DNA of 64,000 nt from Euborellia annulipes (lineage: Eukaryota > Arthropoda > Insecta > Dermaptera > Anisolabididae): positions 124,001 through 188,000 of the forward strand of contig JAKCPI010001912.1 in the NCBI GenBank assembly GCA_023213315.1, written 5' to 3'. Shown piece after piece: positions 23,263-41,685 of the stretch (its first letter is position 1; each line of letters begins with the position of its first letter). Position numbers and translations under genes: made by a program. The notes beneath the pieces are model-generated. The model did no database searches. It was not told the origin of the DNA and saw only the letters and a list, made by a program, of their open reading frames with translations.

Positions 23263-24923
23263 AGGGGACCTCATTTATCCTCTACATTTTTTAGAAGAAT
23301 TTTCTCAATATAAACTTATCACTTTCAATCATTTATGCTTTTAAAATTTGTGCGACATTTCTTTACAAATAATATTTTCAGGTGTTAATTAAATTTCGGT
23401 TTGTTTTAACTATTATTTTCATAACTTAACTTGCTCTTAAACTAGTTGCTCTTTTCACATCTTTTCAAGGTAAGCCCTTTAATTAAATTTTTTTATATGG
23501 AGGTTGCGAGTTATGCAATTTAAACTATATTTTTATTTATTTACTTTTTTCATCTAAAAAAAATTTTTTTTTTAATTGCATTTCTCGCTAAAATTTAATT
23601 TAAAACAAAATTAATTAGTAAAACAATAAAACTAATTTTTGAAACCTTTTTTCAGCGTGGTATTCTTATTTTTTTTTTCCAAAACAGTTGAAGAAATTCC
23701 TCTTGTATTAGCGGTATTTTACAATAGTTGCTCTGCCAAGCTTGCGCTAAAAGATCTTCTGCTGAATTATATAAAGGATTTTAATTAAATTTGCAATTAT
23801 TTTCAGCTTATTTGCCATATTTAGTTTATTACTAGACACCTCGCCCGTCTTAGGCGGGCTCCGTGCCTAGCTCCGCTGGATCCCCCTTTAATATTTCGTT
23901 TTCCTAAATGCGAATATTACAGACATATTTGGCTCGGGCCCGCTAATGGTTCTTAGGCTTATCATTCACTTGTTTCAGTTTTTTTTATTGATATTATAAG
24001 CGAACATATCTGGCCCATTAAGAAATATATACCCCCTTTATCTTTAAACAATTGTAATGATTTTTCATTAAAATCTTTAGAAGATGATCTTTGAATTTAA
24101 ATTAATTAATTACTCAGAAAATAGAAGTTCTGGCACAAGTTATATTTTCTTGTAATCTTTAAAAGATCCTCTTTGAAGATATAAAATTTCGTTTCAAAAT
24201 TCCTGCTTTTGAAGAGATATCCAGGGGGTCAGGCGGACATTAACGAATTATATATTATATATATATATATATATATACGAGTATATATAGATTAAAATGA
24301 ATTTTAAACTGTAAAGCTAAAGAAGTAATAAATGTATTTTGAATATTAAATTATTTGATTAACACTTTTTCTATCATTTTAAAGCTTGTAGCAATTTTAG
24401 TATTCTTATTTTAATAAAAACAACAAAAAAATTACAATCCAAAATATTGTGAAATGTCAAAAATTAAATCAATAGTTTGATTTATTTTTTAGTTTGATCA
24501 TGTTTATTGCTCTCTTGTATACGAAAATTGATTAATACAAATTTTTTTCTTTTACAGACCTAATTTGATTGGAATGCATTTTTTCTTCACTTAATCAACT
24601 TATTTTTTGAATTATTCAAGGGAAATTATAAAATATAGATTGTTTTTTGTCTGTATATTATGGTAAAAATTTCAAAAAAAATTGAATATTTTATTATGCA
24701 ATTAAATGCTTTTGTTTTAATTAAAAGCCCGTCTCTTGGAGCACCAAAAAGGACAAGTAAAATATAAATCTATTTCTATTGATTCATTTGGAATATATTT
24801 TTATAATATTAAAAAATTATTCGTATACAAAAGAGTATTTCGTTATTTTCATCAATTTATTTTATTTATGTTTAAACATATACAAATACTGTATTAATAT
24901 TATTAGGTAAGATAAGAAAATAA

Positions 24924-29470
<4,547 letters not shown>

Positions 29471-30579
29471 AGTTGCCAGATATCTCTGCTAGGAAACCAC
29501 TTGCGCATGAAAATCCCTTTTAGCTTCAATCAATTGTATTTTGTTTTCTTTATAATTAATCTACTTGGGGTTCTGCATGGAGCCAAGTTGGACACCTGGC
29601 AAATTTCTCGCTAAATATTGATAATTCTAATTTTAAATTTATCTTTCTATATATATATATATAAATATATATGTATAAGATATATATGTATATTTATATA
29701 ACCAACACATATATATTCCTTTATACTATCTTAATTTAAAAAGGACGATCCTAAAGTTCTCTTACCAAAGATATTAAATTTATATACTAATAATGAGTTG
29801 AATAAATTAACATAGTTTTTTAAAAAAAATTAATTTATATATTACAAAATTGGGGTAAAAATCAAATTCTTGTATTTTATTATATAGATTCATTCAAATT
29901 ATATTTATAAACTAGAGATTTTATTAAATAATTCCTCGTTAATACCTAATTAATAATATTTTACTATCACTAGCAAAATGATTTTATTTCTTCTTAAAAA
30001 TATCAACAACAAGGATGATTTTTATAGCTTTTTTTTTTACTTTCATTTATATATATATATATATGCAAAATAAATTATTTCGAATGCCTAACAATAAAAT
30101 AATTTGTAAAAATAATTATATGAAATACAAGAATTTAAAATATTAGCTTTAAGAAATTAATATTCCAAAATTATTTCAACTCTTATGTTTAATTGTAATA
30201 GGACTTAGAGGGTCGCCTATACATAACTAAATATATATATTTATGTATATATAAATATATATATTTACATATAAATATATGAAATGGAATTTTTGATAGT
30301 GATAATGAAGAGATCTTAATTATAATTATTCATTTTTTAAATATTATATATAGAAATTGATTTTATTTGGAATGCCTAATTTTAAAAATATTCCTTTCTC
30401 TTTTCAGAATTATTTTGAATATAAATTTTTTTTTGATTGTGCCATTGAAACTTATTTAGATATTTATTTATAAACCTTAGTTTAATTTTATTTTCTTTCT
30501 GTTTATAAAGAATTATTTTTATTTGATTTCAAGATCACTTCATTTTACATTCAAACAACATTTCTCTTTTCCTCTTTAT

Positions 30580-30611
<32 letters not shown>

Positions 30612-31262
30612 TTCAATGTTATATTGTAATATTATTTAATATCATATGTAAACCAGCTAGACTTATGAAAGTCTTGTTTTTGGTATATTATATAACAAGT
30701 TAGGAATTAGGAGTCCATTTTTTGATTTTAAAGATGAAATTTTAATTCTATATTTAGAAAATAAAATACAAATACAATCATGGTTTCTTGTAATTTGCTC
30801 TATTTATATATAATAAAAAATTTCAGGAATCATAAGTCTAGATAATATTCAGGCTTTTTTTTTTTAACTCATTAAACATAAATAAATTTTGATTTATTTA
30901 TGACATTATTTGTATTTTTCAACTAAAAGTTGCTTAGAGAGCAAATTATTCAAATGAATAAAAAAAAAAAAAAAAAGAAAGTCATGATTTCTTAAAATGC
31001 TTGATTTATTAATTATGTGCCTTGGCATAAATCTTATATATGTCACTTTATTTATAAAATGATCATTAGATGTTTTGATATGTTAAAAAGTAATTTGATC
31101 TGATCCAACTTGATTGTTCGCAGATCGTAATTGGCAAATTTGTTTTTAGTCTTAGTAATGTTGCTTAGAAGTTATTATCTCAGAAAAATTACTATGCCTC
31201 ATTTAAGTCATTTAGAGGCTTTGAATAATTGATTCTATAGATATAAATGTATCTCTCTTTAT

Positions 31263-31293
<31 letters not shown>

Positions 31294-34200
31294 TTCTGTG
31301 TATATATAAATATGTATATCAAGCATATATATATAAATTATATATTTATATATATATATTTATTTACTTATTTATATATAAAAATGCTGTGTGCAATTTG
31401 ATTCATTTTATGAATTTTAATTAGGTAAATTCATCACTGGTATAACTAATTAAATCATTTTGAATACGATATAATATTCTTTTCTTGAATTAACAGACTT
31501 TTTATAACATGTCCAAGTTTATATTTTATTTTTCCATTCAACATTTATTGCTAAAATCCAACTATTAGATTTTAATTTCAACAACCCCAAATATCAATTC
31601 TTATTTTAGTCACAATTTTTTTTATACATATTTATAAAATAACTTTATTTATATATCAAATATTAAAAAAAAAAAGAGTATGAAGCATAAATTTAAATTA
31701 TTTTTTAATCTTTAAACAAATTGTTTTTAAATATATATAATTAATTACACATTCTTTGAATTTAACAAAATAGTTCTTTTTACTCCTTAATTATTTTAAA
31801 TTTTTTTAACATTTCGGATAATAATAATTATATCTATATAATACAAATATAGAAAAATTAAATTTCTTCTTTCAGATTTATATTTAATATTTATTTTAGA
31901 AAGCTTAAAAATTTTGTGACGGCGGAACTTTTCGATTATTTGATTTTTATTATTAATATGTATTTGATATATTACTTTCTATTTGACTAGCGATGAAGAT
32001 ATTTTATCAAGCAAAAAGCAAATAATTTAGTTCCATATTTCTTTTGTATAATGGAAATAAATATTTATAAAAGAAGATATATTTTTAACTTCTCCTTAAA
32101 AGTTTTTATTTGTCTCGTATTAACATATCCTTATAAATAAATATATGAATAAAAGTATTTTTAAAATAAATTGTTTTATAAAATAAATTTTTTTTTCCAA
32201 TATCAAATAACTGATGGTTAAAATAAAATGAATATTTTTTAGCAATATCTTTTAAATTGACTGAAGCTGATAAACTTTTTTCGAATCCTCTAAAGAATAA
32301 AGGTATCCTGTTCGAAACGTCCCGCCTTCACTACTTCACTTCTCGGATATTACTTTATTTATAAAATTTAAATTAAATTTTCAAAGATTTTCAGTAAAAA
32401 AATCAAAAAAATAAAAAACTACCTCATATGCACCCCGATAATAATCACAAGGAGCTAGCTTTTTCACGAAAAGAAAAGAAAAATCAAGATTAAAAAAAAA
32501 AAGTGTTTTATCTATTTATTTATTTACTCATAGTGTTTCCATTTTTTTATTTTTCAACAAGCAGATCTATATCTAAGCAATTTTATTAAATATTCAATGT
32601 CCATTAAGATTGTTTTATGTATAGAAGTTTTTAATGCTGATAAAAAGATATCTGATAATTTTGATAATTTATATTAGTGATTTCCGATTAATAAATAGTA
32701 TATAATATAAATGTTTTTTCATTAATTATTGTCAAAATTTTCAAGGGTGTTGCTTTTTATTATTATTAAAAAGTTTATATAAGTTATCTAGTATAACTTA
32801 TTTAATTTTGAAAAATTAGAAATCATCAAAATTTAAGTTTTATAAAAACACAATTTTGTATAAAAAATAGTTTATACCTAGAACAAATAAAATAAATGGT
32901 CTCCTTTACTTAAAATGATGGCAGATTTTGCGGGTGTGGCGTCTCCTTTAATCTGAACCAGGGCTCTTCACTTTGGTGGCTCGTCTTTTTATACTTGGAC
33001 TGTCTACTTGAAAGTTGTGTAAGGGTAGAAAGACCCTCCGAACTGGCGATCCCTGGCTCGAATACATCAACAGGAGGATGCTACATCTGCCCTCTCAGCC
33101 ATTTACAAATTTCCCTATCTTAAAATATATATTGTTTTTTACTATGTTAGTTATAATTTGAGACTAGCTCATTTAAAAACTAGCAATGCTATTTTTACAT
33201 TCTTTGTATTTTCTTTGACCTAACATAATCTTTTCTACATGTAAATTCATATCTCATTTATAATACTAAAATTAAAAAAAAATACGGTAAAATCCTTATT
33301 TACTGTATGAGATTTTTCTGTCCATCTGTCATTATTTTCTCCCTCTGAGTTCCTTCGAGTGCGACGCTCTTTGTTTAATCCACTCAAGAACCTTCTCCTA
33401 GAAAATATTTTTTTCTATGATTGTTTAAAAAAGAACATCGACAGCTAAGATAAATACAACTAAAGGATACTAGAAAGAAAATCGCACATCTTCAGAACTC
33501 TACTTAAGTTTTTTGGCAAATCACTGAAGAAACGGTCCTATAAAATAGAGAATGTCTTGGAGGGGAGTTTGAGGTTTGAGGGTCCAAAAAAATGGTCTGT
33601 GTGTGAAGGCAAAAATGAGAAAACGCATGCCCCTCAGGACTGTGGGACAATCGCAACTCCTGGTCTGATGATGGTCTATCTCTGACCGAAACTGATAAAT
33701 TGCAATACAGTCGTCTGGTTTATAATAAAAATCCTCGACAATAATTTTTATAAATTTTTTCAAACTGCAAATCCATCTGCAAAAAAATAGGAGTATACCT
33801 CCTTTTACCTCTTATCATTCTCTTGCTGTTTCTATCAACACTAAAATTTTACTTGCTAGTTTTTTTTTTAGATTTTTTCAAAATACGCCCTAACGATTTT
33901 GATTAAACCAGTTATTTTCTAAATGCTCTTTATATTGTATAATATGACATTGAACCAAACATTTTTTGAAGCTAATAGAAAAAGAGAGATATGGTAGCCA
34001 AAACAATTTTATAATAAAATAGATTAAATTAAATTAAATATTTCCTTTTTTATTATGATTTATTATCGGTATTAAATATATGTCGACTCGGTGCTATAGC
34101 TCTTGAATAAAAAAGAAAAGTTAGAAGAAATAGAAATTTGACTTGCGGTTTCAGGCCAAATTTTTTTAAATTAGGCGCCTTCTAAGATCCTCTAACGGAC

Positions 34201-34492
34201 GCCGAGAGATTCATTCTTTTTGAGCAAACTCCTCGTCGTTGTTTTTTTAATGATGCTGCTTTTTTATCACTTCTCATATTTGCTTCCATTTTTTTATTGT
34301 CAACAACAAATAAATTCGTCCTTTTTTTTAACTAAGCAAAACAATGCGGGATCTTGGATCAATTTTTCTTCGTAAATGTTTCCAATGTTGTAATAATGAT
34401 TAAAGTGAAATAAATTTCTCATAGTGATGTTTCTTTTGGGAATTGCTATTTACAAAGTGAATGAGTGACAAAAGGAGTTTGAAATTTTCAAT
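29471..34492. other. Rho1 3'UTR (length unknown) and intergenic region up to LRIG
   Basis: From 29471 to about 32950 the DNA is extremely AT-rich, with TA microsatellites (for example 29650-29700, 31258-31380). I recognise no element copies there, unlike the rest of the window. Part of it is probably the Rho1 3'UTR, but no poly(A) signal stands out. A hammerhead-like core lies at 33665-33693. The last 300 bases before 34493 should hold the LRIG promoter; I see no clear core motif. Confidence 0.5.
33665..33693 (+). mobile_element. Hammerhead-like core, single copy
   Basis: CTGATGA (33665-33671), T, GGTC/GACC stem (33673-33676 with 33684-33687), GAAA (33688-33691). The following bases are CTGA where other copies have CGTC, so the cleavage site is missing. 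It is part of an older repeat of unclear limits. Confidence 0.45.
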
Positions 34493-37400
34493 ATGGCAAA
34501 CACTCTTCGAATATCCTTTTCAGCTCTTATTTACATAGTGTTTTTCATGAACGAGACTTGGTCAGAACGCAGCGAGTGTGGCCTGTGCATGTGTTTCAAA
34601 CATGCCCTGGTGGATTGCAATAACGTCCTAGTCCCCCTCGAGAGGAAAATTCATTTGCCCTCTTGGGCGGTTTTTGTGTGAGTAGCTCAACTCTCTTAAA
34701 AAAAAAAAAACAAATTATTTTCTTTTAATCCGACATTTATTCATTTAATTCTTCTCTCTGTAGCAAACTCAGGGATAATCGGCTCACCGATTTAAATGAA
34801 ATTAATTTCCATCAAATAGAGCGTTTAAAAACATTGTACGTTCCATTTTCATCTTAACTCTAATTTAATTATTTTATTAATTTTAATTAAATATCTCTTT
34901 TTTCCTTGCAGAGATTTAAGTTCAAATAAATTAAATACAAATTGCTCATCCCATTTGAATAATCTTCGCCATCTCACTGAATTGTAACTATTTTATTTGA
35001 TATATTAAAAAAATGACAATTTTGTAAATTGCTAATTATTTATTTTCAGAATATTGGATAATAATAATTTCCATGATATTCCTAAATTCGTCGGTTTGGA
35101 AAACCTTGGTCTTTTAAGCATGTAAGTTTTTTTATTATTTTCATATCATCAAGAAAATGGAAAATTTTAAAATATGAATAATTTCAAATTATACCTCTAC
35201 TTTTTTTCATGAATTTTTTTTCAATCTGAAAATCTTCGCGTTAGAAAATGAGATTTCAGACTTCATCATTTGACATCTCATCACATTTTTGAATCCGTGA
35301 CATCCCCAAAAACATAACCGAATTCATTTTGAAAATGTCTATTAGTATATTTTAAAATTGAACTGATGACACTTATATTCCTTATGAAAAATACATTCTT
35401 AAGAATGGTGTTATAATTGTTAAATATGTATTTTTTTAATATTTCTGTTTTTAACACCATTCTATAGAACGCTGATCACAACAATAATATAAAATCTTTA
35501 ATTATAGACCTTTTAATTAATGTTGAATGCTAAATAAATTTTTAAAGAACTTTTTTATGACCATATCGCTTATTTACAGCAAGAGTGTCATAAGTCAAAA
35601 TTTCTATTTTTTCAGGAGACAAAAAAAAAAAACAAAAAAAATTTTGTAACATATTTATATGGAAATTTGAATTAAAAATAGAAGCTATATTAATTCTTTA
35701 TTTTCGAAAATATCACGGGTACTCCTTGCATAAAAACTCCTTTTTAACTGAAATAATACAGTTTTGAAATTTACAAAGAAGTTTTAAGAAAATTTGCGAT
35801 TCAAAAAAATGAGATATTTTCAGATATGTCACTCTGCCAGAGAATAGAGCTTTTTTTTGTTATCCTGACTGTGCCAATAACCCAATAAGGGCGATTTTGA
35901 ATTATGACGATATTGCAGCAAATGAGCGATATGCAGGTGGTGGACTTGAGAGAGGCTGTGTCAAAATACACACCGCCTGGGCTCAGCCCTTCTGAAATAT
36001 ATAATAATCATTGGCGTAGACCCATGAGCTGCTCCCCTGCTGTCAAAAAAATATTTAGCCCAATGCTATATGTTTTAAATAAAAATAATACTTAATTAAG
36101 TTCCCAAACAGGATTTGAGAGCTTTAGAAATATTTGCATTCCCTAAACTAACAAGATGCAATCCAATAAAGACATGCTAATTGGAAGCTAATAAATTTTC
36201 AAAGGAGCTTGCTTGATTCAATTCTCCAATGGATGCTTGCAATAATACCCCAAAAATCATTTATAAAAGAAAATTCATTGTTTATTTATTCTCTTTATTT
36301 ATTTATTTTAAGAAAGATGAGTGCTTTACTCACAAATCATAAAATGCTAATATGCCATCATTGTTACCATATCAGGGGGTGGATCTGCTGACTGTAAGGG
36401 TGTGTGGAGGCTAGTTTATTAATTATTATTAATACAATAGCAGAAATAGTAAAAAAATATTGTAGGAACGAAAAGATATTCTGGCTCGCAAGACCTCAGG
36501 AACAATTGCCTCCATTTCTACGCATAAGACAATAACATTAAAATTTATAGGTTATATTTATCACTAATGTGTTTATTAAAGCTTTTGTGGTTTGTATCAT
36601 TATTATGGGAGTTTTTAATTATAGTCCACACTTTGTTATTAATTATTTATTAAAAATATAAATACTGTAGAACGTTTCGACTGCTTATTCTGCAGTCGTT
36701 TTCAAGTACTGTACACTCGCTCCGACTCAAGTCGAAACGTTATACAGTATTTATATTTTTAATAAATAATTAATAACAAAGTGTGGTTTATAATTAAACA
36801 CTCCCATAATAATTAAAATTTATGATTACAAAGATAAATAAAATCTATTTGAAAACACAATTAATTTCTCCTTTATTTTTTTTATTTTTTATTATTTACT
36901 TTTAGGTCCCATAATGTTATTCGAGTTATTAAATGGACATCTCTGGACGTTTTGCCTGGATTAAAAAGCCTAGATTTGAGCAACAATCACATTTCCCACT
37001 TTCGGGCAAATTTCTTCCCTTCTCAATCTTCCCTGCAATATCTGTAAGAAAATATTTTTTAATTTTGTATTAATAACAATAGAAACAATTATTAATTATA
37101 ACATTTTTTTCAAGGAATTTAAATAATAACAAAATAACTGATATTGAAAGAGGAAGTCTTGATAATCTTTCTCTATTAATTGAATTAAAACTAAATCGAA
37201 ATAGAATAAGAAAATTTGGTAAAGAATTATTTAAAAATTTGAAACATTTAAGGATTTTGTAAGTATTTATTGAGACATTCTAGATTTAAAATTGATCTTT
37301 TAACTCAACTTGTCTAAATGATTTTTTCCAGAGAACTGAACCGCAATCGGCTGACAGAAATCGAAGGACTCGCTTTCCAAGGGCTTCACAGCCTCACTAC

Positions 37401-40400
37401 ATTAAAATTAAAAAGAAATTCAATTCACACACTTCTAGACGGGGCTTTCTTCAGTCTTAAAAACATGACTTCCTTGTGAGTTTACAAAATTTCAATTTTA
37501 ATAATTTATATTTCTAATATTAATTAATTTAATTTTCTTTTTTAGACATTTGTATCACAATAATCTAACGAATATTACTAAAGGGTGGCTCTATGGTTTA
37601 GGGGCCTTAGTTGAGCTCTCTTTAACCAACAATCAAATTATTACAATACAAGAAGATGCTTGGGAATTTTGTAAAAATCTCTCTACACTGTATGTCAATG
37701 TCGAATTAAATAAAATTCAAAATTTTATATAACATTTTTCTTTATTATTTTAGGGAGCTTTCAAATAATTCACTGTCTACGATTGACTTTGGAACTTTTA
37801 AACATCTTATCAATTTAAGAAATTTAGATTTAAACAATAATCGGATAACTTTTATTGCTGAAGGATCTTTTAACTCTACACCATCTCTTGAATTATTGTA
37901 AGTAACATTTTCTCTGGAATATAAATATTTAAATACGATTTGAAGATGAACGGATTAAGTAATCAACCCACTGATTGCGCCAGTGTTTTGAACTACTCGA
38001 TAAATAAATTGCTTTAAAATAAAAGAACTCGAAACAACTTATTTCTCTAGATTCATTTCGCAATGATTTGTTTATTTTATTTATTCTTCTTTTCAGGAAA
38101 TTGGATAATAATCAAATATCAAGAACAATTGAAGATGTGACAGGTCCCTTCTTGGGTCTGAACTTTTTAGTTGAACTTGGATTAGCCAACAACAATATAA
38201 AATCTCTCACTAAAAAGGCTTTCTTAGGATTGAACCGAATAAAAAAACTTGATCTTTCCGAAAATAGTATCACAATGATTCAACAAGATGCATTTGAACT
38301 TCTCACAAATCTAGAAAATCTCCACTTGAAAACGAATAGTCTCATTTGCGATTGTCACCTGAGTTGGCTTCCTCATTGGATCGAAACGTTTCCATATTCA
38401 AAAGAGCATATCCTTGCCATATGCGCGTATCCTGACAATTTAATTGGCCAGCCTGTTCTCTCTGTCAACGTCACTTCATTCGCATGTGGTAACTTGCTCT
38501 TTTTTTATTTAAGCCGACTAAATTTACTTAGATTTTAATTAATTCGAATTTAAATATAATAAAAGGTATTTAGTTTTTATACAAATTATTTATTAATTCT
38601 TCAGATTCTCACCATAATTTCCTCTCTATTAATTCACAAGGTGTCTATAAAAAATTTTGAAAGAGAGATTTAATACAATAATAATTACAAAATCTTTAAT
38701 CATTTGATATATATTTCATAAAATATTCTTAATATTTTAATTTCAATCTATAAATTCATTTGGTGTTTAGCAGCCATTTATATTTGATTGTTTAAAATTA
38801 TATTTTTTTAAATAGTTCTATTTAATAAAAAAATTATTACATTTGAAGATTTTATAAAATATTATTTTTTCAGATGGACATCCCGTTCCTATAATTCTTG
38901 AGCATCCAAAAAAACAAGTTGGTTTAAAAGGAGATAATATAACCTTTGAATGCAAGGCGACCTCGGCGGCGCAAACCCCAATGTATTTTATCTGGAGAAA
39001 GAATAATTCTGATCTTATACTTGATCTTAACGACAATACAACAAATAATCCGCCTGTTTTTTATATTAACGGAGTTATTGAACAAACTTCGGTTCTTCAT
39101 TTAACAAACATCGGCGACCAAGAAGCAGGTCGTTACCAATGCATCGTCTCCAATCGATTCGGAACATGTTATTCAGACAAAGCTCAATTAACTGTACTGG
39201 CTCTTCCTTCGTTAATTAAACGTCCTGTGGATGCTACAGTTCAGCTGGGTAGCAATGCTCGTTTAGAATGTGCAGCGACAGGTTTACCTCAGCCACAAAT
39301 TGCTTGGCATAAGGATGGAGGAAATGATTTCCCTGCTGCCAGAGAGCGACGGATGTTCGTCATGCCCGAAGATGATGTCTTTTTTATTATGAATGTTAAA
39401 TTAGTCGATTCTGGGATTTATTCATGTACTGCCCGAAATGAGGCCGGTCTCGTAGTTGCCAATGCGACTCTTACAGTCCTCGACGCTCCGTCTTTTGTCA
39501 AAGCGATGGAAGATAAAGAAATTACGGCAGGTGAGCCGATTGTTCTTGAATGCATGGGTTCCGGATCACCGAAACCACGGCTCACATGGCTTAAAGACGG
39601 CGGGCCTGTTTTGGCAACCGAGAGACATTTCTTCGCCGCTGAAGATCAGTTGCTTATCATCGTAAACACGGCCCCAACGGATGCCGGTCTCTACGAATGT
39701 ATTATGTCTAATCCTCTTGGGGAGCGTAAAGGTTGCTCTCGTCTTTCTATAATTCCAGGTAAATTATAATATTGATATAAATAAATTTATTATACTTTAA
39801 GTTAGAAAACTGTCCAGAGGGTCTTCAATTAATGAAATTGACTTTGAAAAAATATAATGACCATTTTCATAAATAAAATTTGTAAATTACTATCGCGAAC
39901 AAATTATTTTCTCTTATAATATTTTATCATAATTTTACTGAATGCTTTAAAAAATGAACAACAAAAAAAAAACAGAGGATTTTGTGTTTTTTTAACTCTA
40001 CCATCTTCTATTGTTTTGTCAGAAATTGATTTCTAGTCTGACGAAACTAAATATATTTTTTAAACTTTGAAAAATCTATTATACAAAATAAAATGACATC
40101 TTCAATTCTAATTTTAAATTTAATTTCTAACTTGAATATTATTTGGAAAGAGCAATTCACCTAAGATCAATACTTCTGGACAGACATCTTAATGAACCGA
40201 ATGAAGCGCTTTATATTTAAAGATTTTTTAATTTTTTTCAGTATCTGTAGTGGAAACTGATATGACTGGTATTATAATAATAACTGTGGTTTGCTGTGCC
40301 GTTTGTACTTCGGTAATTTGGGTTGCAATAATATACCAAACACGAAAACGAATGTCAGTTGTGGAAATGAATGGTGTAAATGAGAATTGCCTGCTACCGA

Positions 40401-40708
40401 CGACGATGATCTCACCTACAACAGCGGCGAATGCAAGTTCAACTCCAACTTTCCTCGATAATCACTCAGACGATTCGGGTACCGGTGACTCAGCAAAGAG
40501 GAGCAACGATCAGTTATTAATGGACTTTGAACCAACGTCAGAGACCTGCAAACTGCCACGAAGAACTGACCACGACAGGTGCTGCTCCTGCAGGTGGTCA
40601 GCGCCTGGACCACCCAGCCCTGCAGTGATGCCGTTGCCAGCAGCCGCCAGTAGCCTTCCTCGACTTCCTCTTGAGGAAGCTTCAGAAGACACACCCTGCA
40701 TTGGTTGA
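34493..40708 (+). CDS. LRIG: LRIG-type leucine-rich repeat and Ig domain membrane protein (12 exons, complete)
   Basis: Single-pass surface protein of the LRIG family, which modulates receptor tyrosine kinase and BMP signalling (family knowledge). Exons: 34493-34677, 34764-34835, 34912-34983, 35050-35121, 36906-37043, 37115-37258, 37332-37475, 37546-37689, 37754-37897, 38097-38488, 38874-39758, 40242-40708. They give exactly 952 residues. Order: signal peptide ([12 protein letters not shown], 7-18), cysteine-rich N-cap (CGLCMCF...VDC, about 29-45), about 16 LRRs of 24 residues (62-450), C-cap ([12 protein letters not shown], about 453-502), three I-set Ig domains with FEC/YQC, LEC/YSC and LEC/YEC cysteine pairs (502-797), TM (about 806-828) followed by IIYQTRKRM. 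The cytoplasmic tail of about 120 residues has [12 protein letters not shown]. Vertebrate members are somewhat longer, mainly in the tail. Confidence 0.95.
35122..36905 (+). other. LRIG intron 4 with repeat family A copy
   Basis: Phase-2 intron of 1.8 kb, the longest in this gene. It contains an inverted family A pair at 36575-36815. ORFs at 35904 and 36209 show no recognised domain. Confidence 0.85.
36575..36815. mobile_element. Family A inverted pair in LRIG intron 4
   Basis: The left arm AAGCTTTTGTGGTTTGTA...AACGTTTCGACTGCTTATTCTGCAGTCG is matched by the right arm GTCGAAACGTTATACAG...TATAATTAAACACTCCCATAATAA. The hairpin GACTGC/GCAGTC before CGAAACGTT is kept. The first core box is TTGAAAA rather than CTGANGA. 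Confidence 0.75.
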
Positions 40709-40969
40709 TCACTTTTCTTTCACAAGTATGAAATTTAATTTCATTCCTTGGCATTTAAACAAGCAGGTTTTTAAATGTTTCCTTACTCAAGACAAAGAAC
40801 TTTTGTTTGTCTTCTAAAAAGTATTATACTACAATTCGCTAGTGATATATTATGAATTCATATATAATTATTTATTTGCGTGAAATAAGTAAAAAAATAA
40901 AAAAAAAAAAAAAAAAAAAAAAAATGAAGAGAGACATTTTAAATGCTTCATCATTAATATTTATCTTAA

Positions 40970-40975
40970 AATAAA
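40970..40975 (+). promoter_or_regulatory. Candidate poly(A) signal of LRIG
   Basis: AATAAA 262 bases after the LRIG stop, downstream of an A-rich run at 40900-40924. It is the best placed of several chance hexamers. Confidence 0.35.
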
Positions 40976-41099
40976 GAATTGAGTAAATGAGAATAAATGA
41001 ATTTACAAAAACGATTTTTCCATTAATACACATAGAATTTTGTAGAGATGACAGTAATCTTGGATGTTGAAACTTTCACAGTTGTTAATAACATTCATA

Positions 41100-41310
41100 T
41101 TTTCAAGATAATTCTGTTTTAACAGATACAACGTTTCGGCCTTTCACTCTGTGGCCTTCTTCAGGTACAAATTCAGATACTATCACAAAAAGTCTTACCT
41201 CTAAAGGTTTACATCCTGAATCTACCTTTGTGATAGAGGTAAGACAATTTGTTATAGTATCTGAAGAAGGCCACAGAATGAAAGGCCAACAAAATAGAGT
41301 TAACGCGAAT
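41100..41310. mobile_element. Hammerhead-family inverted pair
   Basis: Left (minus-strand sense): CTGAAGA, AGGCC/GGCC stem, GAAACGTT at about 41165-41129. Right: TCTGAAGAAGGCCACAGAATGAAAGGCC at 41259-41287, where GAAACGTT is replaced. The arms TAGAGGTAAGAC and its complement pair in the middle. Confidence 0.7.
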
Positions 41311-41685
41311 TTGATGAAAATAATGATTAATCCATATTCATAAATAACCATTATATTGATAGATGAATTTTGACTTTATATTTTTGAAAATAGTCTAGAA
41401 CACAGATCCCAAAAAGTGAGCCTCACCTTCATCCCATTGCTGCGAAATAATATAAATAGAAGTGATACACTAGTCTAGAAATTAAAAATCGTATTTTATA
41501 ACAATAATAAAATAAATTATTTAAGTATCGCAGCTCAATTGTTTTTTCTTAAAAAATTAGACCGCGTGCTGTTTGACCGAGCCTTTTAAATATCAATTGA
41601 TACTTTATTTGATGAGAGTGCACAACTTTTCTGCACTTCACCGAATTCGAACTCTCTCTTTCGGTTTTATTATTACACTCTAAAG

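Noticed and set aside
40416..40754. Minus-strand ORFs over the LRIG last exon
   Set aside because: Shadow frames of the GC-richer cytoplasmic tail; the plus frame has the TM segment and correct splice phase.
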